The notes below the pieces were generated by a model. It was not told the origin of the DNA. It searched no databases and was given only the letters and a program-made list of their open reading frames with translations. Source: Karalla daura (Eukaryota; Chordata; Actinopteri; Chaetodontiformes; Leiognathidae). From it: 64,000 nucleotides of DNA. How positions within the stretch are numbered: position 1 is the stretch's first letter; each line of letters opens with the position of its first letter. The stretch spans positions 9,234,536 through 9,298,535 of the forward strand of contig CM055191.1 of the NCBI GenBank assembly GCA_029224185.1. Reading direction: 5' to 3'. Below, piece by piece: positions 1-13,695 of this stretch. The translations under genes and the position numbers were made by a program.

Positions 1-118
1 GAAGAAATGACATTCAAGCTACATTGCGAAAGAGACCTTGGTGCAATGATAAATTCTCCTCCACATTGTTCAGACCGCTGAGGGATGAGCGTGCAGTTGT
101 GACGATACAGTGATTTGG

Positions 119-335
119 CAGATAGCACTGTCGCCTCACAGTCATTAGGAGCACCTGGGTTTATCTTCTGGGAGCTTTTCATGTGAGGAGTTTGCAAGCT
201 CTCCCCACAAAGACACACATGTTAAGGCTGATTGGAGACTCTAAATTGCCATAAGGTGTAAAAGTGAGGTTATAATCATCATCTGGGATGTATGACTGTA
301 TTGTATGGATGGACTCTTTAGACTATTAAGAGATC
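119..335 (+). repeat. SINE-like repeat copy (tRNA-like head, teleost type)
   Basis: Begins with a degraded tRNA-like head (AGCACTGTCGCCTCACAG), then GGAGTTTGCAAG...CTCTCC and GATTGGAGACTCTAAATTGC, and ends in a GGATGGA tail. The same order of blocks recurs elsewhere in this window (for example 31.7, 33.4, 40.8 and 47.8 kb). Confidence 0.6.
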
Positions 336-379
336 ACAGTAGAGAAAAGGAATAATATTGTTGCAGTCCTGCAACTTAC

Positions 380-497
380 CAGGGTTAAAGTGCCACTCAT
401 GGTCCTCAGCAGACGAGCCCAGCGCCACCAGGACTGTGAGCACAGTGACGGGAAACAACCGCAGGGTTGACAAGGCCATGACAGCAGCAACACACAT
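380..497 (-). CDS. First coding exon (signal peptide) of an unidentified secreted or membrane protein
   Basis: Seen: on the minus strand an ATG at 479 (an in-frame ATG lies at 497) opens a short hydrophobic N-terminus, MALSTLRLFPVTVLTVLV then ALGSSAEDHEWHFNP, and the reading frame runs to a consensus donor (GTAAGT) at 379, leaving phase 1. The leucine/valine core followed by small residues is a typical cleavable signal peptide, with cleavage probably near the GSSA/ED junction. A pyrimidine-rich acceptor just above about 539 suggests that this exon also carries the end of the 5' UTR. The rest of the protein is outside the window. I do not recognise the family: phase-1 signal exons are common in extracellular-domain genes, but EDHEWHFNP did not let me name one. 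The start at 479 is preferred because the signal core begins right after it. Confidence 0.62.
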
Positions 498-2312
498 GGT
501 TACCTGTCCGGAGACACGCCGATGACCACAGGCATACCTGTCAAAGAGAAAGAGAGAGAAAAAGAGGGGGAGGTTTCAGACGGACAGCTCCTCTGGGATG
601 GGTTTGGAGCCACCAATGCCTACATCCAGCGTTAGCTCACACGTTTAGCTCAGCTCGGCCTCAGCCCGAGGCCGCCGGGCTCTCGGGCTCGACCATCTCA
701 ATCGATAACCCTCTCAATCAAACGCTCTCGGTCCAAACCACGTAGCATAACTCTGCCATTTGCTTCTCAACGCGTTGCATGCCAAGCGCTGCAATGGGCC
801 AAACCCCAGAGGAGGGAGAACAAAGCCGCACAACAAAGACCACTTTCACACGCTAATTTGTTTTTCTCTCCAGCAGCTGAATGTGGAGCTAAAATAATAC
901 AATAATAAAGGGTACAGGCAGCTTGGTTACTGAGGATGGTATAATTAGCTGGCCCCCATTTACTCCCAGTGAATGCTACTCCTCCAGTATCTAAAGTGCC
1001 AATAATTTTTGCGAATTACTGATTTCAAACCTGCTCTGGATTATTAGGACAAAGCGTATCTGTAGCGGCCAGATGGAGAAGCCTGTTCACAATAAACAGC
1101 AAACAGACGAAATTGCTAGATTGAAGAATGAAACCGAATGAATGTGCAAGAGCTGAAAGGCAGATGCCATTGTGTTTTAAAGGTGACACAAAAAAACACC
1201 TTAAGTGCCCGATTAGCATGTATCAAATGACTCACCGTTACTGCTGAGTGATTTTAACCCAGCCCCATTCCTTTGCCTGCAATAAATCCCACTTTTATGA
1301 AAGTTATGGAGCTCAGATTTTGTTTAAATCTTTTCAGTGAGGTATTGATTGAGGTAAATGATCATTTCGGGGACTGGAGCCTGTGGGGCTGCTCAACTGT
1401 GATGTGATTTCCTCCTGAGAGACAAACTGCAGCCTGAAAAATGATCATTTAGCTCTAAAGCTCTTTCTACAAAAGCTTGACCATTAAAAACAACATAAAG
1501 GTGGGATTTACCATAAGGCCTCTGCGCTGGTCAGCATTAGTTTCAACTCAATGGACATAATAAACTGTCGACTCTGCGTAGACCGACTATATTTTCAAAA
1601 TAACAAGCACGACTGCGCTTTCTTTCTTCCTCCTCGACCACACCAACAACCAATTTCAGATGAATGCGGAAATCGCAGAGAGGCAATAACTTCACAGCTC
1701 CGTCCCTGGTGCATATTTCACTCTTGAATATGCCCGAGTATCACTTCCAGTGGTGAAGCAGGAGGGAAGAAAGAAACCTCATGATAAGTAGACGTCTGAG
1801 GCGGGAGTGACAGCTGAGAGAGACAGAGGGGCCAGGCTGTCTTCCCTGTAGACCCTCTGTGTTTCGGCTTCATCTTTGACTAGACCGGGACCGGCCGACA
1901 GCTGACACACAGCTGTAGTGACAGAAAATGGGAGGGTGGGATTGGGGTCGGAGGGTGGGGGGGGGTAGAAGTTGAGGTTTGCTGAGGGGGAATGAATCGA
2001 ATCGGAGCGTAGAGTAGAGCAGGCTGGGGCACAGCAGGGCGGAGACGGTGCAACGAGAGCAGTGATGACATGGGTGCGTGTGTGTTTATGTGTGTATGTG
2101 AGTGTGTGTAAGTGTGTGTGGTGGTGGGGGGGGTGGTCCAGTCCAGGCTGGGTGACTTATGGCCCCCTCGGTGTGTGTTTGCATGGGTGCGTCGGGCGTG
2201 TATGTGGGCACAGAGGAGATCTCATGGAGAGCCGGCCTGTGCAGCTGTCATGACCCGGAGACACCACGCAACCGATACGCCGAGCATGTGTTCCCAGTGT
2301 GGAGAGAGACAC

Positions 2313-2315
<3 letters not shown>

Positions 2316-2365
<50 letters not shown>
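2316..2365. repeat. (GA)n microsatellite
   Basis: About 25 GA units inside the long first intron of the left-edge gene. Apparent Arg-Glu or Leu-Ser ORFs over it are translations of the repeat. Confidence 0.9.
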
Positions 2366-2367
<2 letters not shown>

Positions 2368-2716
2368 AATATTCTTTTTTTCTCCTTGCAGAAGTTGTCA
2401 GAGTGAGTGAGTGTGGGAGTGAGTGTGCCAGATGACAAAACGCTGAAAAATGGGGCTTTATGGACATGGCTGCCAGAGCAAAAAAAAAGCTGAGAATCTG
2501 ACAAACTGGAGCCGTATCTGAGGCCGTCGCCATGGCGACGAGCATCAACACACCAGACATGAAGGAGAAGAAGGGGGGTGGAGGGGTGAGGTGGGTGGAG
2601 GGGGTTGTCATGAGACTTAACTCCGGCCACAAACGAGAGTCGACTTTGATTCGGTCTGCGACTTTAAACTCGACTCAGAGACAGCGGATACATAAATAAA
2701 TCCCCGGGATTACTCA

Positions 2717-2964
2717 AAAAATGTTGCGTCGTGTCAAGTGGTTCCACGTTAAGTAACTCCTGAGATTCCTTGTAACGACTCAAAGGCTAAATAAGCGAGT
2801 TGAGTGTACACAACTTAATTAGAACAGTCGACTCTGGCTGGCTAAAAATACATAATAAATTGAAGCTGCATCTACCCAACTCGCTCATTTGTATAGCTGA
2901 GTCAATACTAAGAAATTGAGCAGTTACGTAACAGTCGTGTGGAACCACTCGACGTAACATTTTA
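2717..2964. mobile_element. Foldback / MITE-like inverted-repeat element
   Basis: The left arm (about 2717-2805) and right arm (about 2875-2964) are imperfect inverted copies. Outer ends are AAAATGTTGCGTCG on the left and, in reverse complement, AAAATGTTACGTCG on the right. Inside are GTGGTTCCAC (2738) against GTGGAACCAC (2939), and GCGAGTTGAGT against ACCCAACTCGC. About 70 bp of AT-rich spacer separates the arms. It has no coding capacity. This fits a non-autonomous DNA transposon; the family and target-site duplication were not determined. Confidence 0.55.
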
Positions 2965-5900
2965 AAGTCATTCTGAGGATTTCATTTTTTGGGACTAGAG
3001 TATAAGACACTATACAATATGGGTGTTTTGGAGAGCTTTTCTACACATGACGTTTTTGTTTTCCTGAAACAGGATCTAGCGAGTCGGGAGTGCTGACAAG
3101 CGGCCAGGACTCATGGTGGACCAGCAGAGGTCAACCCGGCAGGAGGCCTCTGATGACAGTCGTCAGACGAGAAGTCTGCGGCTCCAAAATCGGTGAGAGC
3201 GTCACTCTCAAAGACCCGGAGAGAGACTCTCCGAGAAAGACTCGCTGTGACCGTTTGGGTCCTCTCAGTTAACGTGCCGCCTGGTCAAACTTTAGTTTTC
3301 TGGGTAAAGTTTAACTTTCAGCTTCGCTAGACTTGACCTTGAATCTGTAATGCCTATTTGCTGGAATACGTTTCACCGTTTCAGACAATTAGGGGACTTG
3401 CTCGGGCCGCTAAACCTGTAAACTCCGCATCGCTTGAGCTCTCACGCCCGAGACTCGAAGTTTGCGGACGTGTGTGCGACTTTTTTTGACTTCCAGCTCC
3501 TGCAACAAACATTATCCTCGCTGCGGTTTTGTCCACGAGGAGGAAACAGGGGAGCGAACTTTCATCCCACACACGCCGCACAAGAGAGAGAGAGAGAGAG
3601 AGGGGGACATAATAAACAAGGGAGGAAAATCCGTCTGACAAATGTTTTGGCGAGCGGCGAACAAAAGCGGTCGCACAGCCATCCGAGAACATTGTTGTTG
3701 GAAAAGTCGAGTGGTGGCGAACAGCTGTGGTTGGAGCGCGGAGGGAGCAGAGGAGGAGGAGGAGGAGGAGGCCCTCCGCTGCTTTCTGGAGGAGGTGATC
3801 CGCGCTCGCACGTTTTGTCTCGGTTAATCCATTAGGAGGACTAATGAATACTTATGAGCAGCTGCTGTTTCCACGACACAAACGCCACCGACAGGCCAGA
3901 GTCGGGAGCAGAGGGACGAGCAGAACTTTTTTTCTAGTTCGCAGCCATTGCATCATTAAAGACATGTTGCCAGGCTCTCTATAATTAGATTGGCTCAGTG
4001 AAGAACTGCCAGCGCTGCCTTGGCACCGCTCGGCGTCTTTTCTAGAGAGACGTTTGTGTTGGTTATACTTTCCAGCTGCTCGATGCAGAGCCAGATCTGT
4101 GACGATGGCGACCCCGAGGGTCATTCAGGTGGCGGCCCGTTTAACCGCATTACATCACTGTCGAGGATTGTCGTATGTGTAATATAATGTCAACTTTTTT
4201 GGGTGATTTCCAGCATTCCAGACTGGCTCTCGCTGAGGTCCGTGTCAGTGTGTGAAAATCGACGTGCGAGACGAGGCGAGACCGGCCGTTATTTGTGTGT
4301 TTTGTGCACAGCTCGGAGTTGAATGACTGCGGTTATTACTCCATGTTCGGCTGATTTCGTGGCTCGATTCCTCGGCTCAGACCTCCGCCATCCTGAAAAC
4401 CATTAGCACATGTGTGGCCCCCCGAGAAAAAGTTGCTCTGATTTTCGGTGATTGCTTAACCTTTTCTCTCTGGCACTTATCGGGATAAATGAGATTCCCA
4501 TCAACCTCAGGTGTAGTTGCTACTAATTGTGGCTAAAATCCACTGTTTCGTTTGGAAAATGGCCTGCAGTGATATAATGCATTACCATTCGCTCTTAATA
4601 TGCTAAAAGCCTCGTGTTTTTTACTATAATGTAATCCATGCCCACACACACACACACCTTCAGTGTGTGATCTCTGCGCTCGTAGCCAGATAGAGTAATA
4701 TCCTCCCAGAGTGACTAATGGCCGCCGGGAGACAGAGAGCAGCGAGCTCTTTGTTTTAGGATTTCCGTCGATGTGAGAGGAAGCCACGGCCAGAGTCCCG
4801 GAGAGGAGGAAGTGGGAATTAATTCTCCGTCTTCACAACACGTTGAAGGGTGAGAGGCTGCCATTCGCAGAAACAAGGTCATTCGATGCTTTCCCGCTTG
4901 TGAGGCGAGAGCTGCTCACCGCGGGGGCCACTGTTTTCTTGTTTTCTCGGAAAAAAAACTAATAAAAAAAAAAGAAAAAACCCTCACTCCAAGGGCAGGC
5001 ATAAGTTGTTTGGCTGCACAAATCTCTCCACGGGGGGAAACTTAATTTCATCTCGAAAGCAATTCCTTCGGCTTATTTTTTCTTTTTGGAGTAAATATTT
5101 AAATATCACTTCATGAAACGGTTCCTTCACTACGAGAGCGAGAGGAAACAACACGACTCCCCCGCAGTCGGCCAGGATGAAAGGAAAGCTGGAGACGTTT
5201 GCTCTTAAGACTGAAAAAAGAAGAAAAAGCGAGGCTAATAATTGACTCATCTCGCGGCTCTACACGATGTGCGAATGTGCCAGGAAGTTCTGAGCTCTGA
5301 CTCAGGTGTTGTGCTCTGATGCTGGCCCAGGAGTTGGTCATACGCCGGTCATCGAAATCTTGCAGCCATGTGTCAGATTATAAACCTATACACGGGAGTC
5401 ATGACTGAGGAGTCAGAGGGTATTGAGTTTGAGCAGAGGTTTAGGAAACATGAGAGAGGATTTGGATGAGTCACTCACAACGGAGTAATGAGAGTTGAAG
5501 GGGGGGAGGGGGGAGGGGGAGGGGAAAAGCAAATTAAACGATGGCGGCAAGAAAACGGAGGGGAGAAAGTGAGGCGAGAGGATGCTGGTGAATCACGGAG
5601 GAAGGAGGATGGAGGAGGAAGCACGGGTAAGGAGATTGTAAAAAGAAAAAAAAAAGTGTGTTTCCAGGAATGGTTTACTCGCGCTGAACAGAGCATGATT
5701 CATGTACGACAGCTCAGCTTTTATCCCCACAAAGAAAGAAAAACACAAGAAGAAAAAAAAACTGTTGATTCAAAATGAGGCAGACCCGTTGGCAGAGACA
5801 ACAGCGGAGCGGCAACGCGACGTATCGCACGGCGCTTTATCACGCGGCCACACAAGGGTGAGAAAAAAAACGTCCATCATTTCCCCCCGTTTGGTTTTCT

Positions 5901-8027
5901 TTTTCCTCTTCCATACTTTACACGTTGAAGCCGCTCCACCTGGCCCCCGCCAGCCCGTCCCGGGCGGGGAGCTCCGCTCTGCTCTGCGTAGACAAATGCT
6001 GACTGATTAGCACAGGTTGGTCTGGCAAATGAAGAATGGCCTCATCAACACAGGCCACACGGACCCATTTGTAAGTGTAGCGACCCAGCATTACAAGAAG
6101 CAGACGGCCAGGAACACATTTTCCTTTGGCGTTCCTTTCCCCTTTTGTCGAAGGGAGGGTCGAGAAACATTATGGCTCGCTTGGCAAAGAGCATAAGCTT
6201 AACGAGCACCGAGAATGTATAAACAACCACACGTATACTGAAGGCAACGAGGCCTACAAGCACGGGGTAGTGCCACGCCAGCAACAAATTAAAAAGGTAG
6301 TAATTAAAGAGTCAGACAGAGGTGGGGAGGAAGGAGGGCTGTGAAGGCTGGAGAGCACAAGTAGGTAATGATAATCACCGTAGTGCAGAGATGTGAAGAC
6401 AAGGAAGTAGCAACTTGGAAACTGTCAAAGGAGACTCATATGAAGAGATGAATATCAAGCAATATGTCAGGTTATTGGCGTTCGAAAAGGCTTGATTTAA
6501 GAATAATAAATCCACGTTGCACTCAGGTATGGCTTTAATAAAATATGTCTGGTTTCCTGAGTTACACTTGGTCCAGAACAGTCCCACAGTCGACATTTCT
6601 GCGCTCCGGTGATGTCACTTTTTTGGCAGACTCCTTTCTCTCAACCTTTGAGCAAATTAAGAGCCCATAAAAGTGTTGTGGAAAAGCTGAGTTCACAGAA
6701 ACAGTCGCCGTCAGGTACGATCCAGGCATCTGTGACAACGGGGCCTCACGTGCAAACGTCTCTAGTCTGAGCCGTCCTCGCTTACAGCTGCACCGTTGAG
6801 CTCTGACATTCAGGCATCTGCAGAGGCAAGACAAGAAGGAGGGGAAGAGAACAGAAATCTCCCGATCAGACGAATTAGCAGTAACAGCACATGGCGCAGC
6901 GTGGGGTGGATCGCTGGCAGCATATGTGCAGCAACTGTGAAAGATCAACCAAATGTTGTGTGAGAGCCGAAACGACGACCAAGAACAGCGAGCGAAAGCA
7001 ACGAGAAGGGCCCACCAAAACAGAGCCCTTGTTATCTTTGTTATCCCCCCCCTTGTTACCACCTCCAGCGATCAATGGGGATCCACGCGGAGTCGACTGT
7101 TCATTAGCCGCTTCGTGCGGATTCAAAGAGCAAGGTCCTTTGTCTGTGCACGCACGGGAAAGAACGGCGGAGCCCCGGCTGGATCACAAGTTCTTCTGGG
7201 AAACAGGTTTGTGACTGACAGCGACTGGCAATTGAAGCTCTGTTTTGGTTCTCCGGGGTTTGAAGTTTCATACATGTCGGTGCATGTGGTTAGACAGTCG
7301 TCAGCTCTTTTTTTTTTTTTCCCCCCTCTATAACGCATCAGGAATGAAAGGAGTGCCATGGGAGCAAGAGAGAGTTTCATCCAGGTGCTGCATTAAAAGG
7401 AGAAGCCATCGCAGCAGGGCGGAGAGCGGTTCCTCCCGAGCTTGACCTCAGCTGAGGCGCGAGAACCGTAATGAGACGGCGTTAGCGTCGGGACGCTAAA
7501 ATGACAGCGTGGCGGCACATAGATCCACCATTTATGGGCTGCAAGTGCGATGGGCCGCCATTCCCTGGATTCAATTTGCACAGTCTCACCAGCACCTGTC
7601 AGAGGACAAGTGAGAGGAGGAAGGAGGAGGAGGAGGATGGGCTGGAAGGAGAAAGGAGAGACATGTGACAGCGCAGTGCTACTCTCACAATGGCCCGGAG
7701 AGGAGAACCGGCCGCAGACAGGCGGGGAAACCGAAAAATCACCCTCCAGTAATCGAACCGACAAACTGCAGGATTAAAAAAAAAAAAAGTGAGCGTGGGA
7801 CAAAGGCGAGTCTTTGCCCCCGGGACGGTGGCAGTTATTCACCCGAGTGAAGGGGAAAAGGAGAGCGGGATGGAGGGATGGTGAGAAAAGAGGGGGAGAA
7901 GGCCCGGGGACAAACCGAACTGAGCGGGGAGAGAAAACGTGGAGAGAACGGGTCAAACAGGAATGAGTCGATCGAGACTCAGCACTTTGAGTCGAAGTGA
8001 GAAACGGTTTGGCCTGACCCTGCCCCT

Positions 8028-8065
<38 letters not shown>

Positions 8066-10239
8066 TACACATCTTATTATTCTCCTTCTACACCTTCCTC
8101 TCATTGCTAATAAATGCCAGCTGTGCCTACAAGAGGGGAGATTTTCAGCCGATGCTCAATATTAAAATTCAGCAGTGGACAAACAAACAAACAAAAAAAA
8201 CAACACAAAACAAGATTCAGAAACTGTGTCTCGCCCTCGCTGAGACTCCAGACATAGAAGCACTCAGACGCACACAAACACACAGCTCATCTTGGTTAAA
8301 AGCCTCAGGCACAGGCTGATACCTCTATCACCCTCGCAGTCCTCCTCCTCCTCCTCCTCCCTTTTGCTAGAAAAGAAGCCTCCTAAAAAGAGCTAAATTA
8401 CATATCACACAACAGTTTCCCGAAGCTAATATGCCCTTCCAAACCCCATGGGAGGGAGACGCAGACGGCTCCACCCACAGCCCGCCTCTCTGGACGTCTT
8501 CGCTTCAGATTCATCACACGAGAGAGGAGGCAAATTAGAAAAATAGGGTCACTTTGAAGCCGAGGACGATTTCCCTCCGTGTTCCAGCGAGGCACCTTAC
8601 TTTGCCAGGAGCCATTAGTGATTATTTGTAGTGTAAGTGAGAGGCACGGTGTGTGCTGGCAGCGAGAAAACTCCACCACCATGCGAGGAGGAGAGCGGGC
8701 CGAGAGAACAGAGCCAGCAGCTCGCTTTCAAGTTCGCCGGAGTTTTCATCCCTCATAAGGTTTTACTTTTTCGGGATTCAGAAGTTGGTTCCAGCATTAG
8801 CGTCCTCATTAGTTCATTAACTCCGCATCACATGATTTTATTCAGGGGAGGACTCCAGCAATCTTACTACATCAAAGCGTGTTTGCAGGTATTATGGAGA
8901 ACCACTGCATCATGCGTGGAAAAGAAAAGTTGGAGAAATCCTTTTGCGGGTCCGGAGGGAGCTAAGTGAAGTCTGATAAATTGCCTGGAGCGAACTAGCT
9001 CGAGGCGGTGTTAGTTGAAGGGTGTGAGTTTTAAAAATGAAAAAAAAAAAAAAAAAAATCAGCCGCGGTTTTGGAGTCAGAAAGAAGCGAGGCTACCAGA
9101 CATCTGAAGCACACTCCTCCGTCTGCGCTCGAGGGGGGGGGGGATGCTCAAGGCTACATTAGCGGCTACAAGCGTTACATCCCTGACTTCCTGAGTGATG
9201 TGTGCGCCTGGTTTTGACAGGAGAGAATAATGTACAGAATATAAAGGACAGTGTGTCTGGTCTGTTTTATCACTGTCCATTTCAGCATTCCTGAGGCATA
9301 AAGCGTGTATCACGGTTGACAAATTATACATGGAGGGAGTATTTCCTGCTGATTTGTGCTTTTTTGGCACTTTCGTAGTGCCGAAACCTACTTTTCCAAA
9401 CGCTGACATAGATTATGATTTAAATCATACCCGGCCTCAAAAAATAATAACACTCCTGATGCGGCCATTAATGCAGGACCAATTCCACAGACTCCTGACT
9501 TAAAATGAGGCATCGGAGCCAAGGCGAGGGATAAGTGTGAAAATAACTGTGACAAATTTTTTTTTCAAGGCAAGCTCAGCAGCCAAAATACACTCCAGTT
9601 TACCCACATCCAAGCATCAACATTGTTATCTAACCAGGGCACCCTCCACGGGAGGAGGGCGCAGATAAACAAGGAGACTCACAGGACGATAGCAGAGGGG
9701 AGGCAGAGGATGGGATGGATGAGGGGAGGAAGGACGGGGGGGGGGATTGCTGCATAAATGAAACATCTTGTGCTGCTTCAAAAGGAATGGAGAGATAGAA
9801 GATGAAGAAGGGTGTGTGTGAGTGTGTGTGTGTGTGTGTGTGTTCTATGTGAGATGTCGAAAGAGACAGATTGCCAGAATGATCAATTAGGGGGATCAAA
9901 GGTGTGCTGGGATGGAGGGACAGGGGGATGATGGCGTGCGGGAGCGCCGGGGAGGCCTAATCTCAAAGAAGGTGAGATGAAGATTCACAGAGAGAGAAAT
10001 CAAACAGAGATTTGAGAACTCTCTGACAACCAAAGCCAAAGCGCTGCCCAGATCACGCTTTCAAGTGTCACCACCCATTACTCCGTGAATTTGTTTCCCT
10101 CGACAGCCTCGTCGAGGCCCGCTCTGCATGTGACGACACACGCGCGGCAAATGCAATTGAGGCATCCAGAAGTCTAAACTTGTGCGGAAATTGGTTTTGG
10201 GGAAAACAAGGTGGACAGTGGAGTCCTTCCCGTTAGAGA

Positions 10240-10270
<31 letters not shown>

Positions 10271-10867
10271 GCGTGTTGTGCCTTCGCACTCAAATGAATT
10301 CTTCCACTGGCCTCGAGGTTCACGCTCAGCCAGTTGGGAGCCAATTACCAGCAAACACAAAATTTAAGGGAGTTGTTGGCTAGCACATTTTCCCGGAGAG
10401 GCTCTCGGGTCACAAAAAAGACAAACATCTGGGACCGAACTCACACGCTTAAATGGCCACATTACAGCCTGGCCACCGCCGTCGCGACCGCACAAACTTT
10501 TGCAAGAGGACAAATCCAGTAATTGCACGCGGTCCGCCTTTTGGGTTTACAGCTCCTCTCCACCTGCTGAAAGCCTTTTCATAACGGTCAACAACCAGAA
10601 ACACAAAGACAAAGTCACAAAGCCCGGCTGCTTCCAGGATAATGACCCAGATAGAGGACAACAGACTGAGGTCAATGATCAGCCAGACAAGACAAACCAG
10701 CCCTTGTGTGTGTGTGTGTCTGGGTTTATGTGTGCCGGAGGGAGGTTGTGTCTCACATTGTGGGAACACTTCTTCCTTAAGGGGAAAACAGCAAGTCACC
10801 CATCATGTAAATGATTAGATTGTAGGCCGTAGACTTGGGTTAAGATTAGGGTAGGGTTACATCAGGG

Positions 10868-11103
10868 AATCGGTGCCTCCTGAGGTGGAGACCGCTCACT
10901 TATCAGAAGGGTCGGTGGTTTGATCCCATCCCCCTGTGGATTACATGTCTAAGTATCCTGAAACAAGATAGCGAATGAATGTGTGAATGGTTGGAAGTCC
11001 CGCTTGAGGAGACAGACCGTAACATGCAGCCATGAATGAATGAGTGCGACTGTAAAGACCTTCAAAAGCACGATGTAAGAACCAGTCTATTTACCATTTA
11101 CAA
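10868..11103 (+). repeat. SINE-like repeat copy, second family
   Basis: Shows a tRNA-like B-box region (GGTCGGTGGTTTGATCCC), a GAATGAATGTGTGAATGG block and the ending TCTATTTACCATTTA. This order (head, 'gtcggtggttcgatccc', 'tgaatgagtg', 'tttaccatt') is a widespread teleost interspersed repeat. It is degraded and is not a functional tRNA. Confidence 0.55.
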
Positions 11104-12340
11104 TGTCAACTCAAACACACACACACACTCAACATCACATGACGGTCATCTGCATCTTCTCAAACACGAAACAGCAGTAAACACAAAACTGTAAAAACTC
11201 GCCTCAGTGTCGGGTTACATACAGAGCAGCTTTTAAAGATTTGGAGTTGCTGAGTGTTAAAACTCTCCAAAGACTAAAACCAAAAAAGTCAGATTGCTTG
11301 GCTCTTCCCCATGATACATATTCATCAATTAATGTTGTTTTCTCTTAATCCTGCCAGGGAAATGACTAATCAATCCCAGAGTGCGTGTGTGCACAATTAT
11401 ACTCACATTAACCGGCCTGCCCGACTATTTAATGAATGCTGTGCCTCCTCTGCTGGACTGCACTGTCGATAAAGCTGCAGCGAGTGTGGCTCTCTGGTGG
11501 GACGTTGTTTGAGGGTGGATTAGCAGCCAGATGCCGGTCAGAGCAGGTCTAGCTTGCTCTGAGGGACCCTGCACCCACAGTCAGGGCTCCTCCTCAGTTT
11601 ACACCCCTGTCTTTGCTACAATGGCAGCTGCTGAGGGATGAGGAAAGAGAAAATTGCTTTTTATTGCTCCTCTATCTATCGGCAAATAGCATAGCTGTGC
11701 CTCTCCCACCACCACCACCACACCTCCTCCTCCAGCCTAACAATGCCTCACCTCCTCTGGACTGCTGGTTTAAAGCATTCTCATGTGGTGGGAAAGGTGA
11801 CTGCCCGGCTGCACTGCACGCCCAATGAGGCCCATTGTTAACTCGGAGCCACCTCCACCTCCACCTCCATCTCTACCTCCACCTCCCTGCGAGCTCAGGG
11901 GCATGCAGAAACACAGCGGAGCAGCCAGGCAACAGAAACACACGCACTCACGCCCACACTTTCGCCTCTTCTTTCTGCCTCACACACAGATATGGAGGCA
12001 AAGAGATGAACCCGCAGCTCTCTTTTCTTTTTCCTGAATTCAGCACGATACCACAGAGTATGAGAGAATAATTTATCACTCGCACAATTGATTCCCTCTC
12101 GCCTTCCCTTTCTTCTCCTGGATTGCAGAAAAAAAATAAAATAAATAATAACGTAATGCGTGTTTAGTTCAAAGTCCAAACCTTCTGGCGGCTCCTCCCC
12201 CCAGAGTCTGAAACTGTTTTCTGTATCAACACGGCTTCTCCTCGGCTGTGCCAGGGCTGCCTGCCCTGGGATTGAGCTCAGGCTTTGGGCTGATTAGCTC
12301 TCCCGAGGAGCACCACCTCCTTTAGTGGCCAGAGGTGATG

Positions 12341-13330
12341 GAAACCAGAGCCGATGGTCTTACTGGAGGTCACCTGTGGTGCTGCGGGGTCACGGGGTTA
12401 ACGGCGGGTGTGATCGTGGCCACCTGGATGCGTGGAAGTCGTCCTCCACACTCGTCCAGGTGGGACTGGAGTGAGACATTTCACTTAACACATGTGTCTG
12501 GAACTTGACATCTCTTTAGTTTGACATGTGAGGTTTTTCGCTCTGTTTTTATGAGTGAGGTGAGAGGTTAAGAATGAGTTTTAGAGCCTGAAGAAAGGAA
12601 TGACAAGAGATGATGGACTTAACCCAACCCATAGTGGATCTACAGTCTGGGACTTAAGACACAAATCCACCCACATTTGGAAAAAAAAATGGAAACCAGA
12701 GCTGATGGTCTTTATAGGCGGTCACCTGTGGAGCTGCGAGGTCACGGGGTTAATGCCTGGTGTGATGTTCACCACCTGGATGTGTGGAAGTCATCCTCCA
12801 CACACACACACCACATGCAGGTGAGACATTTCTCTGAACACATGTGTGGGGACCTTGACATCACTTTGGTTAGACTCGTGAGGTTTTCTGTGTGTTTCAG
12901 TGAGTGAGGTGAGAGGTGAAGAAGGACTTCCAGAGCCTGGAGAAAGGAATGACTCATGTCACAGTGGACCTACAGCCTGGATGCACAGTTATCTTGCCGC
13001 ATCTCATGATGAAGTCGGTCTTCACATACCGTACAAGCAAGACTGGATTAAAGTGAGATATTTAACTCAACACGTGCCTGGAGAAACTAGCGACTGATGT
13101 CAACCAGCGCAATAGTTGGATCAACAGTCTGGATCTACAGTCATCTGCTGCCATGGAGCCACTTTTGGTAAATGCTGACCAGCACATTAGTGAAAGGATG
13201 AAAACGTCCTCCACACACATCCAGATGGGACTAAAGTGAGACATTTCACTGAACACATGCCCGGAGAAAGGAATGACTGATGTCAGCCCATAGTGGATCT
13301 ACAGTTTGGGACCGATCCAAGACAACACGA
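12341..13330. repeat. Degenerate tandem repeat, ~350-bp unit with shorter partial copies
   Basis: GAAACCAGAG(C)CGATGGTCT occurs at 12,341 and again at 12,692 (spacing 351 bp), each followed by the same chain of words: GGTCACCTGTGG, GGTCACGGGGTTAA, CACCTGGATG(C/T)GTGGAAGTC, GAGACATTTC, GAGGTGAGAGGT, GAGAAAGGAATGAC and AGTGGA(T/C)CTACAG. Partial third and fourth copies follow at about 13,000-13,140 and 13,141-13,330. No function is implied by the sequence. Confidence 0.7.
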
Positions 13331-13695
13331 ATCCAAGTTTTCTCTGCGGCCATAGACACATATTCAGCAATGTGTTGCTCGGCTCAGTAGTGAAAGGACT
13401 CCATCCCGTGACCAGATTATTTCAGTGAATGTTTAGATGTTATATGGAGGTTGGAAACGCATGCAGCGACCACGGGCGCAATGTTATACACCTCACATGG
13501 GCTTCCCAGCAGCCGGTCACACCGAGACTCACAGACGCCAAAGCCCCAGAGTGAGACACACACACACACACACACACGCGGTCAGTCAGACAGACAGACA
13601 GACAGACAGCTGTAAATACCCGCTGCAATATTATTAAAGACGCTTATTATGGAGCTGAGGGGAGTGCGCGGAGCGGAGACGCGTCTGTCGCTACT

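Larger units (their letters stand above)
540..13694 (-). other. Long first intron (~13.2 kb) of the left-edge gene
   Basis: No open frame here looks like a protein-coding exon: the longer ORFs are microsatellite translations or antisense runs. The interval holds a GA repeat near 2.3 kb, a foldback element at 2.7-3.0 kb, a CT repeat near 8.0 kb, a GT repeat near 9.8 kb, a SINE-like copy near 10.9 kb and a degenerate tandem repeat at 12.3-13.3 kb. It being one intron is inferred from the acceptor above the signal exon and the donor at 13,694-13,696. An undetected exon of another gene cannot be excluded. Confidence 0.45.
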
